This document shows positions 26,215 to 35,974 of a stretch of 64,000 bases of DNA, piece after piece. A program made the translations under genes and the position numbers. Positions within the stretch are counted from its first letter, which is position 1, and every line of letters begins with the position of its first letter. Where the stretch lies: the NCBI RefSeq assembly GCF_921292975.1, contig NZ_CAKLCM010000002.1, positions 372,001 through 436,000 of the forward strand. Direction: 5' to 3'. The notes beneath the pieces were generated by a model that worked only from the letters and a program-made list of their open reading frames with translations, did no database searches and was not told where the DNA came from. Source of the stretch: Vibrio hippocampi. GTDB lineage: Bacteria; Pseudomonadota; Gammaproteobacteria; Enterobacterales; Vibrionaceae.

Positions 26215-28175
26215 TTGCTGAAATTGGTCACTTTGCACTGATACTCTCGCTGAGTCTATCGGTGCTGCTAAGTTTGCTGCCTATCGTCGGCGCATCGAAA
26301 AACAACACCATGCTAATGAACTCCGCAAGGCCTTTAGCGTGGGGTATGTTTTTGATGCTATTGCTGTCGTTCCTGATTTTAGAGTGGTCGTTTTATGTCA
26401 ATGACTTTACCCTGACTTACGTGGCGAGCAACTCCAACAGCCAACTGCCATGGTACTATCGTTTGACCGCCGTTTGGGGAGCTCATGAAGGCTCGCTATT
26501 GCTTTGGGTGTTGATTCAAGCCGGATGGACAGTCGCCGTGGCGACGTTTAGTCGCGGTATGCCACAAGAATCCGTCGCCCGTGTGTTGGCGGTCATGGGG
26601 TGGATCACGGTGGGCTTCCTACTGTTTATCATTTTGACCTCAAACCCATTCTTACGCACGCTGCCTTATTTCCCAGTTGATGGTCGCGATCTCAATCCGT
26701 TGCTGCAAGATCCGGGGCTGATTATTCACCCACCGATGCTGTACATGGGCTATGTTGGTTTTTCGGTCGCGTTCTCGTTTGCCATCGCTTCATTAATGTC
26801 GGGTCGTTTGGATACCGCTTGGGCGCGCTGGTCAAGACCTTGGACGACTGCGGCGTGGGTATTTCTAACGCTGGGTATTGCGTTGGGCTCTTGGTGGGCT
26901 TACTACGAATTGGGCTGGGGCGGCTGGTGGTTCTGGGATCCAGTAGAAAACGCCTCCTTTATGCCTTGGTTGGCTGGTATGGCATTAATGCACTCATTGG
27001 CGGTCACCGAAAAGCGCGGCACCTTTAAAGCTTGGACTGTACTGCTGGCGATCTCGGCGTTCTCGCTCAGTTTGCTCGGTACCTTCTTAGTGCGTTCCGG
27101 TATTTTGGTTTCCGTTCACGCCTTTGCTTCCGATCCTGCACGCGGCATGTTTATTCTGGCGTTCTTGGTGGCGGTGATTGGTGGTTCGTTACTGCTGTTC
27201 GCTGTTAAGGGTGCGTCGGTGCGTGCCCGTGGTAACTTTGACCTTATCTCGCGCGAAAATGCGCTGTTAGCCAATAACGTGATTCTGATTGCCGCTTTAA
27301 TGGTGGTGCTGATTGGTACACTGCTGCCTCTCGTTCATAAACAGATTGGTTTGGGTTCGGTGTCGATTGGTGCGCCATTCTTCAATATGCTGTTTACTTG
27401 GTTAATGGTGCCGTTTGCCTTTATTTTGGGTATTGGTCCACTGATCAGATGGAAACGCGACAATCTCTCTAAGTTAGCCAAACCGATGTTGGTATCCGGT
27501 ATCGTTTCCTTAGTGTTGTCGGCGCTGTTTGTGGTTCTGCTATCAGAACACTTTACTGGTATGGCTTTCCTTGGCTGGCTAATGGCAATGTGGATTATCA
27601 CCATGCATGGCTTTGAGCTTTACCAACGCGCTACGCACCGACATTCGTTTGCTGAAGGTATTAAGAAATTGCCGCGCAGTCACTGGGCGATGATGCTGGG
27701 TCATATCGGTCTTGCCGTGTCGGTGATTGGTATTGCGATGGTGCAGAACTACAGCATTGAACGTGATGTTCGACTGGCACCGGGTGAGCATTATCAGATC
27801 CACGATTATGACTTCTACTTCAAAGGTCTGAGAGATAAAGATGGTCCGAACTATGACGGCTATATCGCAGACTTTGAGATCACCAAAGATGGCAAGTACG
27901 TCAACACGCTACATGCGGAAAAACGTTTCTATCGAACCGCTAAGTCAATGATGACGGAAGCGGCGATTGACCGCGGCGTAACGCGTGATTTGTATATCGC
28001 CATGGGTGAGCGTTTAGATGACGGTAAATCATGGGCCGTGCGCATCTACCACAAACCGTTTGTACGCTGGATCTGGTTGGGTGCGTTGTTGATGTCCATC
28101 GGTGGTCTACTGGCGATGAGTGATAAACGCTACCGTTTCCGAAAACAAAAAGATAATAATCAGGAGTCAGCATGA
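26211..28175 (+). CDS. ccmF: Cytochrome c haem lyase subunit CcmF
   Basis: CcmF, with CcmH and CcmI, attaches haem to apocytochrome CxxCH motifs. The 654-residue polytopic protein has the tryptophan-rich WWD domain [19 protein letters not shown] (about residues 238-256) and several conserved periplasmic His residues. Length and position are typical. It is translationally coupled to ccmE and ccmG. Confidence 0.97.
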   Translation: MIAEIGHFALILSLSLSVLLSLLPIVGASKNNTMLMNSARPLAWGMFLMLLLSFLILEWSFYVNDFTLTYVASNSNSQLPWYYRLTAVWGAHEGSLLLWVLIQAGWTVAVATFSRGMPQESVARVLAVMGWITVGFLLFIILTSNPFLRTLPYFPVDGRDLNPLLQDPGLIIHPPMLYMGYVGFSVAFSFAIASLMSGRLDTAWARWSRPWTTAAWVFLTLGIALGSWWAYYELGWGGWWFWDPVENASFMPWLAGMALMHSLAVTEKRGTFKAWTVLLAISAFSLSLLGTFLVRSGILVSVHAFASDPARGMFILAFLVAVIGGSLLLFAVKGASVRARGNFDLISRENALLANNVILIAALMVVLIGTLLPLVHKQIGLGSVSIGAPFFNMLFTWLMVPFAFILGIGPLIRWKRDNLSKLAKPMLVSGIVSLVLSALFVVLLSEHFTGMAFLGWLMAMWIITMHGFELYQRATHRHSFAEGIKKLPRSHWAMMLGHIGLAVSVIGIAMVQNYSIERDVRLAPGEHYQIHDYDFYFKGLRDKDGPNYDGYIADFEITKDGKYVNTLHAEKRFYRTAKSMMTEAAIDRGVTRDLYIAMGERLDDGKSWAVRIYHKPFVRWIWLGALLMSIGGLLAMSDKRYRFRKQKDNNQESA

Positions 28176-28741
28176 GTAAGAAGCTCCTATTCATCCCACT
28201 GGTGCTGTTTTTGCTTTTGGTGGTGGTGTTTGCTGTGCAGCTTGGTAAAAACCAATCCGGTGATGATCCGACCAAACTGGAATCGGTGTTGATTGGAAAA
28301 ACGGTGCCAGAGTTTCGCCTAGAAGATCTCGCGGAACCGGGAAAATTGTATAGCCAAGACGTGTTCGTGGGTCAACCTTTACTGCTCAATGTCTGGGCAA
28401 CCTGGTGCCCGACTTGTTACGCAGAGCATCAATACCTCAATGAGTTAGCGGCGCAAGGGGTGAAAATCATCGGCTTGAATTACAAAGATGATCGCAATAA
28501 AGCCGTGCGCTGGCTTAACGACTTGGGTAATCCTTATTTGATTAGCCTGTTTGACGGCAATGGAATGTTGGGTTTGGACTTAGGGGTTTATGGTGCGCCA
28601 GAAACATTTCTGATCGATAGCAGTGGCGTTATTCGCTACCGTCATGTCGGCGACGTCAACGACCGTAACTGGAAACAGACCTTAGAGCCAATGTATCAGT
28701 CTATGTTGCAACAGACCGAGCAGCAGGAGAGCCAACAATGA
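28172..28741 (+). CDS. ccmG: Thiol:disulfide interchange protein CcmG (DsbE)
   Basis: This 189-residue membrane-anchored thioredoxin-like protein has an N-terminal hydrophobic helix and the active site WATWCPTC near residues 76-83. It keeps apocytochrome or CcmH cysteines reduced in the periplasm. The conserved GAPETFLID cis-Pro loop is present. It overlaps ccmF and ccmH by four bases. Confidence 0.96.
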   Translation: MSKKLLFIPLVLFLLLVVVFAVQLGKNQSGDDPTKLESVLIGKTVPEFRLEDLAEPGKLYSQDVFVGQPLLLNVWATWCPTCYAEHQYLNELAAQGVKIIGLNYKDDRNKAVRWLNDLGNPYLISLFDGNGMLGLDLGVYGAPETFLIDSSGVIRYRHVGDVNDRNWKQTLEPMYQSMLQQTEQQESQQ

Positions 28742-29220
28742 GAAGCTTAATCGCCTTTATTGCCACTATTCTGCTTGCCGTGTCGGTGCATGCCGCGATT
28801 GAATTCCATGAGTTCGAAAGCCTAGAACAGGAACAGCAGTTTAAAGAGTTAAGTAACACCTTGCGCTGCCCTAAGTGTCAAAACAATACCATTGGCGACT
28901 CCAATGCCCCTTTGGCTCAGGACTTACGCCAAAAAGTGTATGAGATGACCAAAGATGGCAAGTCGAAGCAAGATATCATTGACTATATGATTGCTCGCTA
29001 TGGCAACTTTGTGACCTACAACCCGCCATTTACCGTAGCGACGGCGATTCTTTGGTTAGGACCGTTAACGGTCGTGGTGATTGGCTTTACGCTGATAGTC
29101 ATCAGAAGCCGCAATAATAAAGTGAAGCCAGCGGCAGAAGCGGACGGTTGGAGCGAAGAAAAAGAAGCCAAACTGAATGCACTGTTAAAAGACCAAAATA
29201 CGGGAGATAAGCCACAATGA
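28738..29220 (+). CDS. ccmH: Cytochrome c maturation protein CcmH
   Basis: The 160-residue product has a signal peptide, the redox motif LRCPKCQNN near residue 42, and a C-terminal transmembrane helix (about 101-121). It reduces the haem-binding cysteines of apocytochrome c. Unlike in E. coli, the TPR part is a separate gene (ccmI) that follows with a four-base overlap. Confidence 0.96.
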   Translation: MRSLIAFIATILLAVSVHAAIEFHEFESLEQEQQFKELSNTLRCPKCQNNTIGDSNAPLAQDLRQKVYEMTKDGKSKQDIIDYMIARYGNFVTYNPPFTVATAILWLGPLTVVVIGFTLIVIRSRNNKVKPAAEADGWSEEKEAKLNALLKDQNTGDKPQ

Positions 29221-30431
29221 CAGTTTTTTGGTTGTCCACAATTGGGCTTGTTGTACTCGCGGTATTCTTACTTTGGTACATCATTAGTGACTCGAAAACC
29301 AACCATGATGACGCCTTGCGTGATGAATTGAACAAGGCTCTGTATCAGGATCGCTTAGAAGAGTTATCAGAGGAAGCCAATGAGGGCTTGGTAGATAACC
29401 AGCAAGACCTTGAGCAAGATCTGAAACAGTCTCTGCTAGATGATATTCCTGAACAGACGCAGCGTCAGCAAACTCGGATCTCTTCTAAAGCTGTGCTGAT
29501 GCTATCGACGGTACTGATCGTCGTGCTGAGTTACGGTATGTATTGGTACTTTGGGGGTTTGAACAAGGTTCAACACTGGCAAGAAGTGAGTTCCAATCTA
29601 CCGGAACTCTCTAAAAAGCTGATGCCGGGCTCAAACGAACCGCTGACTGACGACGAAATGCAGGATCTAACGTTGGCACTGCGTACTCAGTTACATTATA
29701 AGCCCAATGATTCAACCGGATGGATGTTACTTGGTCGTATCGCAATCGCGAATAGAAATGTGACCACCGCGATTGATGCAATGGAGAAGGCGTATCGTCT
29801 CAAGTCAGACGATGGCGACATTAAATTGGGTTATGCTCAAGCTTTAATGATGTCTCAAGAAGAGATGGATCAGAATCAGGCTCGTTCACTGTTAACCAGT
29901 TTAATGCAAGAAGAGTATGTTGATATTCGCGTGTTTTCGCTACTCGCTTTTGATGCGTTTGAGAGTGAAGATTATCCTTCCGCGATCAAGTATTGGTCGG
30001 TCATGCAACGCATGGTTGGTCCAGAGGATGCTCGATTTGAGATGCTAGGAAAGAGTATTGCCAATGCTCAAGAGCGTATGAAAGGGTCTGTTGTGCCGGG
30101 TCAGGCTGTGGCAGTGACTATTTCATTGTCTGCTGATGTGGTTGCGGATAATAATGCGAGCTTAATAGTCTCTGTCCATACCGCCGATGGGTCACCGATG
30201 CCCATTGCAGCAGCACGTTATCCGCTTGGAAGCTTTCCAAGAACCGTGGTCTTGGACGATAACAATAGCATGATTGAAGCGCGTAAATTATCGAGCCTGA
30301 CGGACATTATGGTACGTGTGCGCTTAGATAGCGATGGCAATGTGACGACTAAACAAGGCGATTGGTACGGCGAGAGCCAGCCTGCTAAATTAGGCGATAC
30401 TGTCGATGTGCTTGTCGATAAACAATATTAA
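29217..30431 (+). CDS. ccmI: Cytochrome c maturation TPR chaperone CcmI
   Basis: The 404-residue product has two transmembrane helices (about residues 3-23 and 96-116) joined by an acidic cytoplasmic loop, then a periplasmic TPR region (about 140-290) and a C-terminal beta domain. CcmI holds apocytochrome c for the CcmFH ligase. It ends the ccm operon and is followed by a clear terminator. Confidence 0.94.
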   Translation: MTVFWLSTIGLVVLAVFLLWYIISDSKTNHDDALRDELNKALYQDRLEELSEEANEGLVDNQQDLEQDLKQSLLDDIPEQTQRQQTRISSKAVLMLSTVLIVVLSYGMYWYFGGLNKVQHWQEVSSNLPELSKKLMPGSNEPLTDDEMQDLTLALRTQLHYKPNDSTGWMLLGRIAIANRNVTTAIDAMEKAYRLKSDDGDIKLGYAQALMMSQEEMDQNQARSLLTSLMQEEYVDIRVFSLLAFDAFESEDYPSAIKYWSVMQRMVGPEDARFEMLGKSIANAQERMKGSVVPGQAVAVTISLSADVVADNNASLIVSVHTADGSPMPIAAARYPLGSFPRTVVLDDNNSMIEARKLSSLTDIMVRVRLDSDGNVTTKQGDWYGESQPAKLGDTVDVLVDKQY

Positions 30432-30445
30432 TTGAGTTGTATATG

Positions 30446-30476
30446 ACCCGTACAGTGATGCTGTGCGGGTTTTTTT
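30446..30476 (+). terminator. Rho-independent terminator of the ccm operon
   Basis: A 10-bp stem ACCCGTACAG/CTGTGCGGGT with one G-T wobble and a 5-base loop is followed by a run of T residues, 15 bases after ccmI. Confidence 0.92.
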
Positions 30477-30746
30477 ATACGCCCTTGCTATTTATCACTT
30501 TGATTTATGGCTAATTTACCTTAACGTAATGGGCTGAATACAAGATATTCGATTTATATTGGACAATCGGATATAAAGTTTGGATATATGAGTTTCATAT
30601 ATAAAGTAGCGTAGCAAACGGGAGACACCTTGAATATAACGGACAAGGTACTCTGGCGATGCCAATTATTGTCAACTAGGCTAACTACACTCAACACGCT
30701 TTATAGATAAAAGACGCATTACATCGATTTGGAGAGTTCGTTCCAG
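30477..30746. other. Leader region of mlaA with inverted repeat and a possible short ORF
   Basis: The stretch is AT-rich. It holds a perfect 8-bp inverted repeat, ATATATGA-GTT-TCATATAT, at 30584-30602. After a GGGAGA site there is a 26-codon TTG-started frame at 30630-30710 with no recognisable product. I could not fix a promoter. Confidence 0.45.
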
Positions 30747-31601
30747 ATGGCGATGCAAGCGCAGGGTTTTATGGATTTATTTATGCGCTCTAATTACTTC
30801 CCTCAAGTTTCAAATTGGCTCTTGAGTCTAACGATCAGTGTTGTGTTACTGGGTTGCTCATCGGCTCCAGAACAGCAACAGACTGAAATAGATCAAACGA
30901 CGACGACCCAAGTACACAATAGCAATAGTGATATTTCAGACCCATTCGAGTCAATAAACCGAGTCATGTGGGATTTTAACTATGACTATCTTGACCCGTA
31001 TTTTGTACGTCCAGTTTCACTCGCGTACGTTAATTACACGCCTGTGCCGGTTCGCTCCGGTGTTCGCAACTTTCTTTCGAACCTCGATGAACCTTTTAGC
31101 GTGGTCAATAACGTGGTGATGGGGAACGGCGGTAAAGCGATGAACCACTTCAATCGTTTCTGGATTAACAGTACCTTTGGTCTATTGGGTTTGATTGACA
31201 TTGCCTCTGCCGCTGGCATAGAAAAACGCGATAAAAAAGAGTTCAGTGATGCCATTGGTCATTATGGCGTCGGGAGTGGTCCTTATTTTATGGTACCTGG
31301 CTATGGACCGATCACGTTACGTGAAGGCGCTGATGTGGTTGATGGTTTATATCCGCCTCTGTCACTGATTAACTTCTGGGCAAGCTTAGGCAAGTGGGCG
31401 CTAGAAGGGATGGAGACGCGGGCTCTGTTGGTGTCTCAAGAGGCGACGTTAGAAAATTCGCCGGACTCATACTCGTTAATGCGTGATATTTATTTTCAGC
31501 GCCAGAAATTCAACGCAGAAATCGAAGTTGAACCTGTTGAAAACAGTGAAGAGGAAGCGTTAATAGACAGTTTCTTGCAAGACGACTATTTTGATGAATA
31601 G
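30747..31601 (+). CDS. mlaA: Phospholipid-recycling lipoprotein MlaA (VacJ)
   Basis: MlaA is the outer-membrane lipoprotein that takes mislocalised phospholipids from the outer leaflet and passes them to MlaC. Visible are a lipobox VVLLGC and the family text DPFESINRVMWDFNYDYLDPYFVRPVS-type start, NNVVMGNG, RFWINSTFGLLGLIDIA and GHYGVGSGPYFMVPGYGP. The start is uncertain: ATGs at 30747, 30753, 30771 and 30783 are all in frame. The one at 30783 gives the most usual signal peptide; 30747 has a GGAG, although at a long spacing. It faces the minus-strand fadL gene across a shared terminator. Confidence 0.94.
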   Translation: MAMQAQGFMDLFMRSNYFPQVSNWLLSLTISVVLLGCSSAPEQQQTEIDQTTTTQVHNSNSDISDPFESINRVMWDFNYDYLDPYFVRPVSLAYVNYTPVPVRSGVRNFLSNLDEPFSVVNNVVMGNGGKAMNHFNRFWINSTFGLLGLIDIASAAGIEKRDKKEFSDAIGHYGVGSGPYFMVPGYGPITLREGADVVDGLYPPLSLINFWASLGKWALEGMETRALLVSQEATLENSPDSYSLMRDIYFQRQKFNAEIEVEPVENSEEEALIDSFLQDDYFDE

Positions 31602-31653
31602 TCAGTAAAAGGTTTTTAAAATTGTCAGTAAAAAGCGTTTAATGAATAAAAAT

Positions 31654-31688
31654 AGAGCCCTAGTGTCTTAGCATTAGGGCTCTTTTTT
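31654..31688. terminator. Bidirectional terminator between mlaA and fadL
   Basis: A 9-bp stem AGAGCCCTA/TTAGGGCTCT is followed by T6 on the plus strand and has A-rich sequence before it, so it can serve both converging genes. Confidence 0.88.
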
Positions 31689-31722
31689 ACAGGTTAGGTA
31701 TTGTTTGCAAGCTAGGCGAGTG

Positions 31723-32976
31723 TTAGAAGCGATAGTTCGCTTGTACGCCAGCTATCCATACATCACCAGAGATCTCACCGTCAAAGCTACCAAAAGAGGT
31801 TTCATAGTCGGTTTCGCTAATCGATGCCGTTTTAGCAAAGATGTAAGTCAGACCACCATCTAAAGTGAACTGCTCAGTGAATTGGTAACTTGCACCAGCA
31901 CTTAACCAAGTACGATCGGTTTCAGGGATTGTCGTTGTACGGTTTTCATCACTAACTGCTGACATATCATAGGCGATACCAGAGCGTAGCGTTAGCTTTG
32001 GTGTCATTGCGTAAGTCGTACCTACCGCAAAGCGGAAGTTATCTTCCCAATTTTCTTCTTTGATCAGGTCAGTCGTACCGTCATCGAACTCAGCAACTAG
32101 GCTTTCAAATTTACTCCACTGCGTCCAGTTGATGCTTGCATGAACGGCCCACTGTTGATTAAGTTGATGGTATGACGCAAGTTCAATCGTCGCCGGTAGT
32201 GGGATGCTAAGCTCACCGTCAATTTTGTCCGTGGTATTACCGGTATAAACTAGACCTTCAGCATGACCATCAAAATCCATCATCACTTCAGACTTATAAG
32301 CAAAGCCGATGCGATGGTTATCATTGATTTGCCAAGTGGTGCCAAGCACATAGCCCCAAGAGATGTCATCGCCTTCCATATACTTTAAGCGATCCATACT
32401 GCCGGTGATTGCATCAGAACTGGCACCAAAGTGACCTTCACCTGCGACAAGGCGAACACCAGCACCAAAGCTCCATTGGTCATTAAGCTTGTAACCAAGG
32501 TTAGCAACAGCTTCAACCGTCATGACATTGGCTTCATTACCATAATGTAGGGAAGAAAAATCTTCGCTCAATTCTGTTTCCATACCGTAGTTAGAGCCAA
32601 ACGCTAAGCCAGCAGCCCAGCTTTCATTAATACGGTGTGACAAGTAAAAGTTTGGAATCGGTGCACTGTGAGCGATATCGTTAGACTCGGTATATGCGCC
32701 ATTGCCCCCTTTGCTTGCTGTGCCCGTTACATCGATATTAGGGTCAACATACAAAATACCACCAGACACCTGAGTGCCTTCAAGATAGGTTAGCATCGCA
32801 GGGTTACGCCATTGTGCGCTGGCATTATCCGCCATTGCCGCTTCACCTGCGTAAGCTCTACCTAGGCCAGTGGCAGAGTATTCCGCCAGTTGGTAACCCG
32901 CAGCCATCGCGCTGCCTGAAGACATTAAAGTTGCAAGTACCACTAAAGAAATCGGTGTCCGTCTTAAACTTGTCAT
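31723..32976 (-). CDS. fadL: FadL-family outer-membrane long-chain fatty acid transporter (copy 2)
   Basis: FadL porins take up long-chain fatty acids through a 14-strand barrel. The 417-residue product has a signal peptide cut after SAMA, then the family start AGYQLAEYSATGLGRAYAGEAAMADNAS with the N-terminal hatch and an RNPAML element, and ends in a C-terminal aromatic residue (NYRF). It is a paralogue of the next gene upstream. The two have separate terminators and probably separate promoters. A FadR-like site lies about 195 bp upstream. Confidence 0.92.
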   Translation of the reverse strand: MTSLRRTPISLVVLATLMSSGSAMAAGYQLAEYSATGLGRAYAGEAAMADNASAQWRNPAMLTYLEGTQVSGGILYVDPNIDVTGTASKGGNGAYTESNDIAHSAPIPNFYLSHRINESWAAGLAFGSNYGMETELSEDFSSLHYGNEANVMTVEAVANLGYKLNDQWSFGAGVRLVAGEGHFGASSDAITGSMDRLKYMEGDDISWGYVLGTTWQINDNHRIGFAYKSEVMMDFDGHAEGLVYTGNTTDKIDGELSIPLPATIELASYHQLNQQWAVHASINWTQWSKFESLVAEFDDGTTDLIKEENWEDNFRFAVGTTYAMTPKLTLRSGIAYDMSAVSDENRTTTIPETDRTWLSAGASYQFTEQFTLDGGLTYIFAKTASISETDYETSFGSFDGEISGDVWIAGVQANYRF

Positions 32977-33168
32977 TATTGTTCGCTCAAAATATTTCCG
33001 TTAAGGCGGCAAATTGTATTTTTAGAGTTATTGCTTTAAAACGGATTTATCATAATAGTGTCATATTTGGGATAATATGCTGGTTATTATTGTTTATGCA
33101 GAGTAATGAGTTGGTTTGTAACTAAGTGTGAAAAAATTTCAGCGAACACACGTTACAAAAAACAAGGG

Positions 33169-33185
33169 AAAGGTACGACCAGTGA
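33169..33185 (-). promoter_or_regulatory. Candidate FadR operator upstream of fadL copy 2
   Basis: The minus strand reads ACTGGTCGTACCTTT, close to the FadR consensus core TGGTCNGACC with one mismatch in the second half. It is far (about 195 bp) from the start codon, and no promoter was assigned, so support is moderate. Confidence 0.4.
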
Positions 33186-33190
33186 TAATA

Positions 33191-33222
33191 AAAAACCGCT
33201 ACATCAGTGAAGATGTAGCGGT
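33191..33222 (-). terminator. Rho-independent terminator of fadL copy 1
   Basis: On the minus strand a stem of about 11 bp (ACCGCTACATC/GATGTAGCGGT) is followed by a T-run; it begins about 30 bases after the fadL stop. Confidence 0.88.
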
Positions 33223-33252
33223 TAAATAAGTTAACTTACAGCGTGGTTAGAA

Positions 33253-34497
33253 TTAGAAGCTGTAGCTGTATTGTAAGCCTGCTAGGATTGCATTCGCTTT
33301 GGTTGTCGCGGTAAGCTCACTCGACACTGAGCTGTTTTCAGTTACTTTAGTGTCTTTACCAACAAGGTAAGTGAAACCAAAATCTACAGTGTGACGTTTA
33401 TTGAAGTGGTAGCCGAAGCCCGCAGAGAACCACTGGCGATCTGAGTCAGGAACAGAGATTGAACGAACGTCGTCTTGCGCTGCTGTGTCATACATATAAC
33501 CCGCACGTAATGTCCATGCATCATTTAGATAGTATGTACTACCTACAGCAATATGGTAGCCGTCTTTCCATTCGTAGTCTTTAATCTCAGCACCGTTGTC
33601 AGTTTCGACGTTATCGAACACGCTCCAACCAATCCACTGTAGACTATAGTGAACAGCAAATTTAGTGTCAGTAATTCGATGATAACCACTAAATTCAGCC
33701 ATGCTTGGCAGTTTCAAGTCGATGCTTGTAGCATCTGGATCGGCTATATAGTTAACTTTGCCGTCTGCTGTAACCGTTGGGCTGTAGTGATAAGCAAGTC
33801 CGAATCGGTTGTTTTCGTTTAGTTCATATACGGCACCTAGGTTGAAACCAATACCTAGACCATCAGCATCAATATCAACAACTTTTGATTCACCAAGGCC
33901 TGGTGTGGATGGAGATGTTGAACGCTCGAGCTTACCTGAACCTTGTACAATATCTAAACCGCCACCTACGCTCCATTGTTCGTTAATACGATAGGCAGCA
34001 TTCATTGTTAAGTTAATGCTAGAAATTTCAGTGTTACCGCCGTAAACCTTAGCTAAGTTGTTGTCACCAAAAGAACCATCAAATTCATTGGTTGTACCAA
34101 AGTTCGAGTATAGACCTACGCCAAATGCCCACTCATTGTTAAGGCGATGAACATAGTAAATGTTAGGTACCAGTGATGTTGCTTCGTTAGTAACATCTGA
34201 TTGTTGTCCCGGGAATGAGCCAGAACCACCAATATCTTTAACATCAATCTCCGAAGCAATCACATTGAAACCACCAGAAAACTGATGACTATCAAATAAC
34301 GTCATTGCCGCAGCGTTACGTGCCATTACTGAAGCGTTATCAGCGATAACTGCATCACCAGCAAATGCACGACCAAGGCCAGTAGCAGATTGTGAGTTAA
34401 GTTGGAAACCAGCAGCAAGTGCTTGTTGAGAGGCGAAACCGAGTGACGAAACGGTCACAGCGATCACTGTTTTTTTAAACAGACGCGAAGTAGTCAT
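33253..34497 (-). CDS. fadL: FadL-family outer-membrane long-chain fatty acid transporter (copy 1)
   Basis: The 414-residue product has a signal peptide ending QALA, then AGFQLNSQSATGLGRAFAGDAVIADNAS. The place of the usual NPAAM hatch motif reads RNAAAM. It ends with a C-terminal Phe (LQYSYSF), typical for barrel insertion. It likely transports long-chain fatty acids that feed the fadIJ pathway nearby. A FadR-like operator overlaps the predicted promoter. It lies directly downstream of the sigma/anti-sigma pair on the same strand, 260 bp from it. Confidence 0.93.
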   Translation of the reverse strand: MTTSRLFKKTVIAVTVSSLGFASQQALAAGFQLNSQSATGLGRAFAGDAVIADNASVMARNAAAMTLFDSHQFSGGFNVIASEIDVKDIGGSGSFPGQQSDVTNEATSLVPNIYYVHRLNNEWAFGVGLYSNFGTTNEFDGSFGDNNLAKVYGGNTEISSINLTMNAAYRINEQWSVGGGLDIVQGSGKLERSTSPSTPGLGESKVVDIDADGLGIGFNLGAVYELNENNRFGLAYHYSPTVTADGKVNYIADPDATSIDLKLPSMAEFSGYHRITDTKFAVHYSLQWIGWSVFDNVETDNGAEIKDYEWKDGYHIAVGSTYYLNDAWTLRAGYMYDTAAQDDVRSISVPDSDRQWFSAGFGYHFNKRHTVDFGFTYLVGKDTKVTENSSVSSELTATTKANAILAGLQYSYSF

Positions 34498-34592
34498 TAT
34501 TTACATCCTTAAGTATTCGCCTCTAATGGGCGTTATTTGAAAACTGAGCTTGTACTCAATTCGGGGCTGATCCTAATCGCTAGTATAGATAA

Positions 34593-34609
34593 TAGAAATC
34601 AGACCAGTA
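34593..34609 (-). promoter_or_regulatory. Candidate FadR operator in the fadL copy 1 promoter
   Basis: The minus strand reads TACTGGTCTGATTTCTA, with a perfect ACTGGTCNGA half. It lies just upstream of a TATACT -10-like element (plus-strand 34582-34587), where bound FadR would block RNA polymerase. Confidence 0.5.
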
Positions 34610-34717
34610 GGTAAATGCACTAAAAAAGATGATAAATGCCACGTAAATGAGGCGAAATGCTGCAAATAATGGTTATTTTAGAGTTAATGCTCTAGTTTTG
34701 GCTGTAACTATAAAGTA

Positions 34718-34744
34718 TTACGCCTCGATTTTGTTCGAGGCGTA
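34718..34744 (-). terminator. Possible terminator after the anti-sigma gene
   Basis: A strong stem TTACGCCTCG/CGAGGCGTAA lies 15 bases after the stop of the minus-strand gene, but the following sequence has only a few T residues, so termination may be weak or partial. Confidence 0.5.
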
Positions 34745-34758
34745 AAGATAACGGGAAT

Positions 34759-35475
34759 TTAGCTAGGATTAAGGATTTTCTTGATGTTTTCGCCGATCTT
34801 TTTGTAGTTTTCGTTGGGGTCTCCAACCAAAATCAAACTCATGTCACCGACAGGGTCGACCATGCCCGCCATGTCTCCTTCACTAAAGTTTAGACTTTTC
34901 TCTGTCGGGACTTTAGTCAGAAACAGGGTGACTTTGCCTTTATCTCCTTGGAACACCAAGTGAACCGCGTTGCTATCCCCAAACCCACAATGATTGAGGT
35001 AATAGACGTGATAAGGGAACGCCTCTGTTAATTTCACGGCAAATGGAGACAGTTTAGCGTTAATTTGCTGCTCACTTGCCCCCTCATCAAGTGGTGCAAT
35101 AAAAGGCATTTCGTCATGTACATGTTCAATCGCGATCTGTGACAACGTTGCCTGCGCCGGAGAAACCACCAGATTACCCCAATTGACTTGACCCGCTAAC
35201 AGACCAAATACAAAGGCGACAGATGCAGCAAGCGATAGGGCGCGTTTACCAAATGTGCTCTTGATGACGGTCGATTCTGTTTGATTGAACAAGATACGAT
35301 CCGCGAGATCATCAGGCACATCAACTTGCAGTGCCTGCTTAATTTGGGCATCAAGTGACTGGATATCATCCGCAAATTTAGCGTTAGCGTCACTGCCTCT
35401 TATCGCTTGTAGCACCTCGCTATCTTTTGCCCTTGGGTCGGACATAATACGACGACGGAATTCTAAATCATCCAT
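34759..35475 (-). CDS. DUF3379 membrane protein, probable anti-sigma factor
   Basis: The 238-residue protein has an N-terminal cytoplasmic segment of about 75 residues, one transmembrane helix (about 78-98, LSLAASVAFVFGLLAG) and a periplasmic domain of about 135 residues. The start overlaps the stop of the ECF sigma gene by 8 bases. Overlap, single-pass topology and a cytoplasmic N-domain are the usual arrangement of ECF anti-sigma factors; I see no zinc HxxxCxxC motif. DUF3379 itself has no established function that I know, so the anti-sigma role is inferred from context. Confidence 0.8.
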   Translation of the reverse strand: MDDLEFRRRIMSDPRAKDSEVLQAIRGSDANAKFADDIQSLDAQIKQALQVDVPDDLADRILFNQTESTVIKSTFGKRALSLAASVAFVFGLLAGQVNWGNLVVSPAQATLSQIAIEHVHDEMPFIAPLDEGASEQQINAKLSPFAVKLTEAFPYHVYYLNHCGFGDSNAVHLVFQGDKGKVTLFLTKVPTEKSLNFSEGDMAGMVDPVGDMSLILVGDPNENYKKIGENIKKILNPS

Positions 35476-35974
35476 TGTGTTGCCCTCTGCTGCTGTCTGA
35501 TGAATCCATGCTTTCTTTGAGTTGATTTCTTGCTCTGAAAAGGCGTGTCATCACGGTATTTTTATTGAGATCGAGAATATCAGCGATTTCCTCTCCGCTA
35601 AAGCCGCCAATGACTTGTAGAAATAGAGGTTCGCGATAGTCTATATCCAGTTTCATAATCTGTGCTTGAAGCCACTGTTGCTGGTGGTGCGGATCGTCTG
35701 AGACTTTCGCCTCATTACCATAATCATCAATATCGACTAAATCGAATTGTTTACGCTCAAATCGTCTGGCATTTTCACGACGTAAAATAGTAATCAGCCA
35801 AGATTTGGCGGCTTTCTCGTCTTGCAGACTGTCTATCGACTTCCACGCCCTCAAACAGGTCTCTTGTACCAGATCTTCGGCGACGGGCTTGTCTTTACAC
35901 AACCAGTAAGCGTATCGGTAGAGATCCTTATGGTAGGCTCTCACCAGTGCTTCATATCTTCTTTGTTTGTCCAT
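35468..35974 (-). CDS. ECF-type RNA polymerase sigma factor
   Basis: The 168-residue product (from MDKQRRYEAL) has sigma region 2 (YRYAYWLCKDKPVAEDLVQETCLRAW-type) and region 4 with the helix-turn-helix FSGEEIADILDLNKNTVMTRLFRAR, without regions 1 and 3, as in ECF sigma factors. An in-frame start at 36043 would add 23 residues not expected in the family. It overlaps the DUF3379 gene, its likely regulator. The target regulon cannot be told from sequence; the adjacent fadL genes are candidates. Confidence 0.92.
   Translation of the reverse strand: MDKQRRYEALVRAYHKDLYRYAYWLCKDKPVAEDLVQETCLRAWKSIDSLQDEKAAKSWLITILRRENARRFERKQFDLVDIDDYGNEAKVSDDPHHQQQWLQAQIMKLDIDYREPLFLQVIGGFSGEEIADILDLNKNTVMTRLFRARNQLKESMDSSDSSRGQHNG

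Noticed and set aside
30630..30710. Short TTG-started frame of 26 codons before mlaA with a GGGAGA site
   Set aside because: No conservation evidence, no recognisable peptide and an uncommon start codon; kept only as a note in the leader entry.
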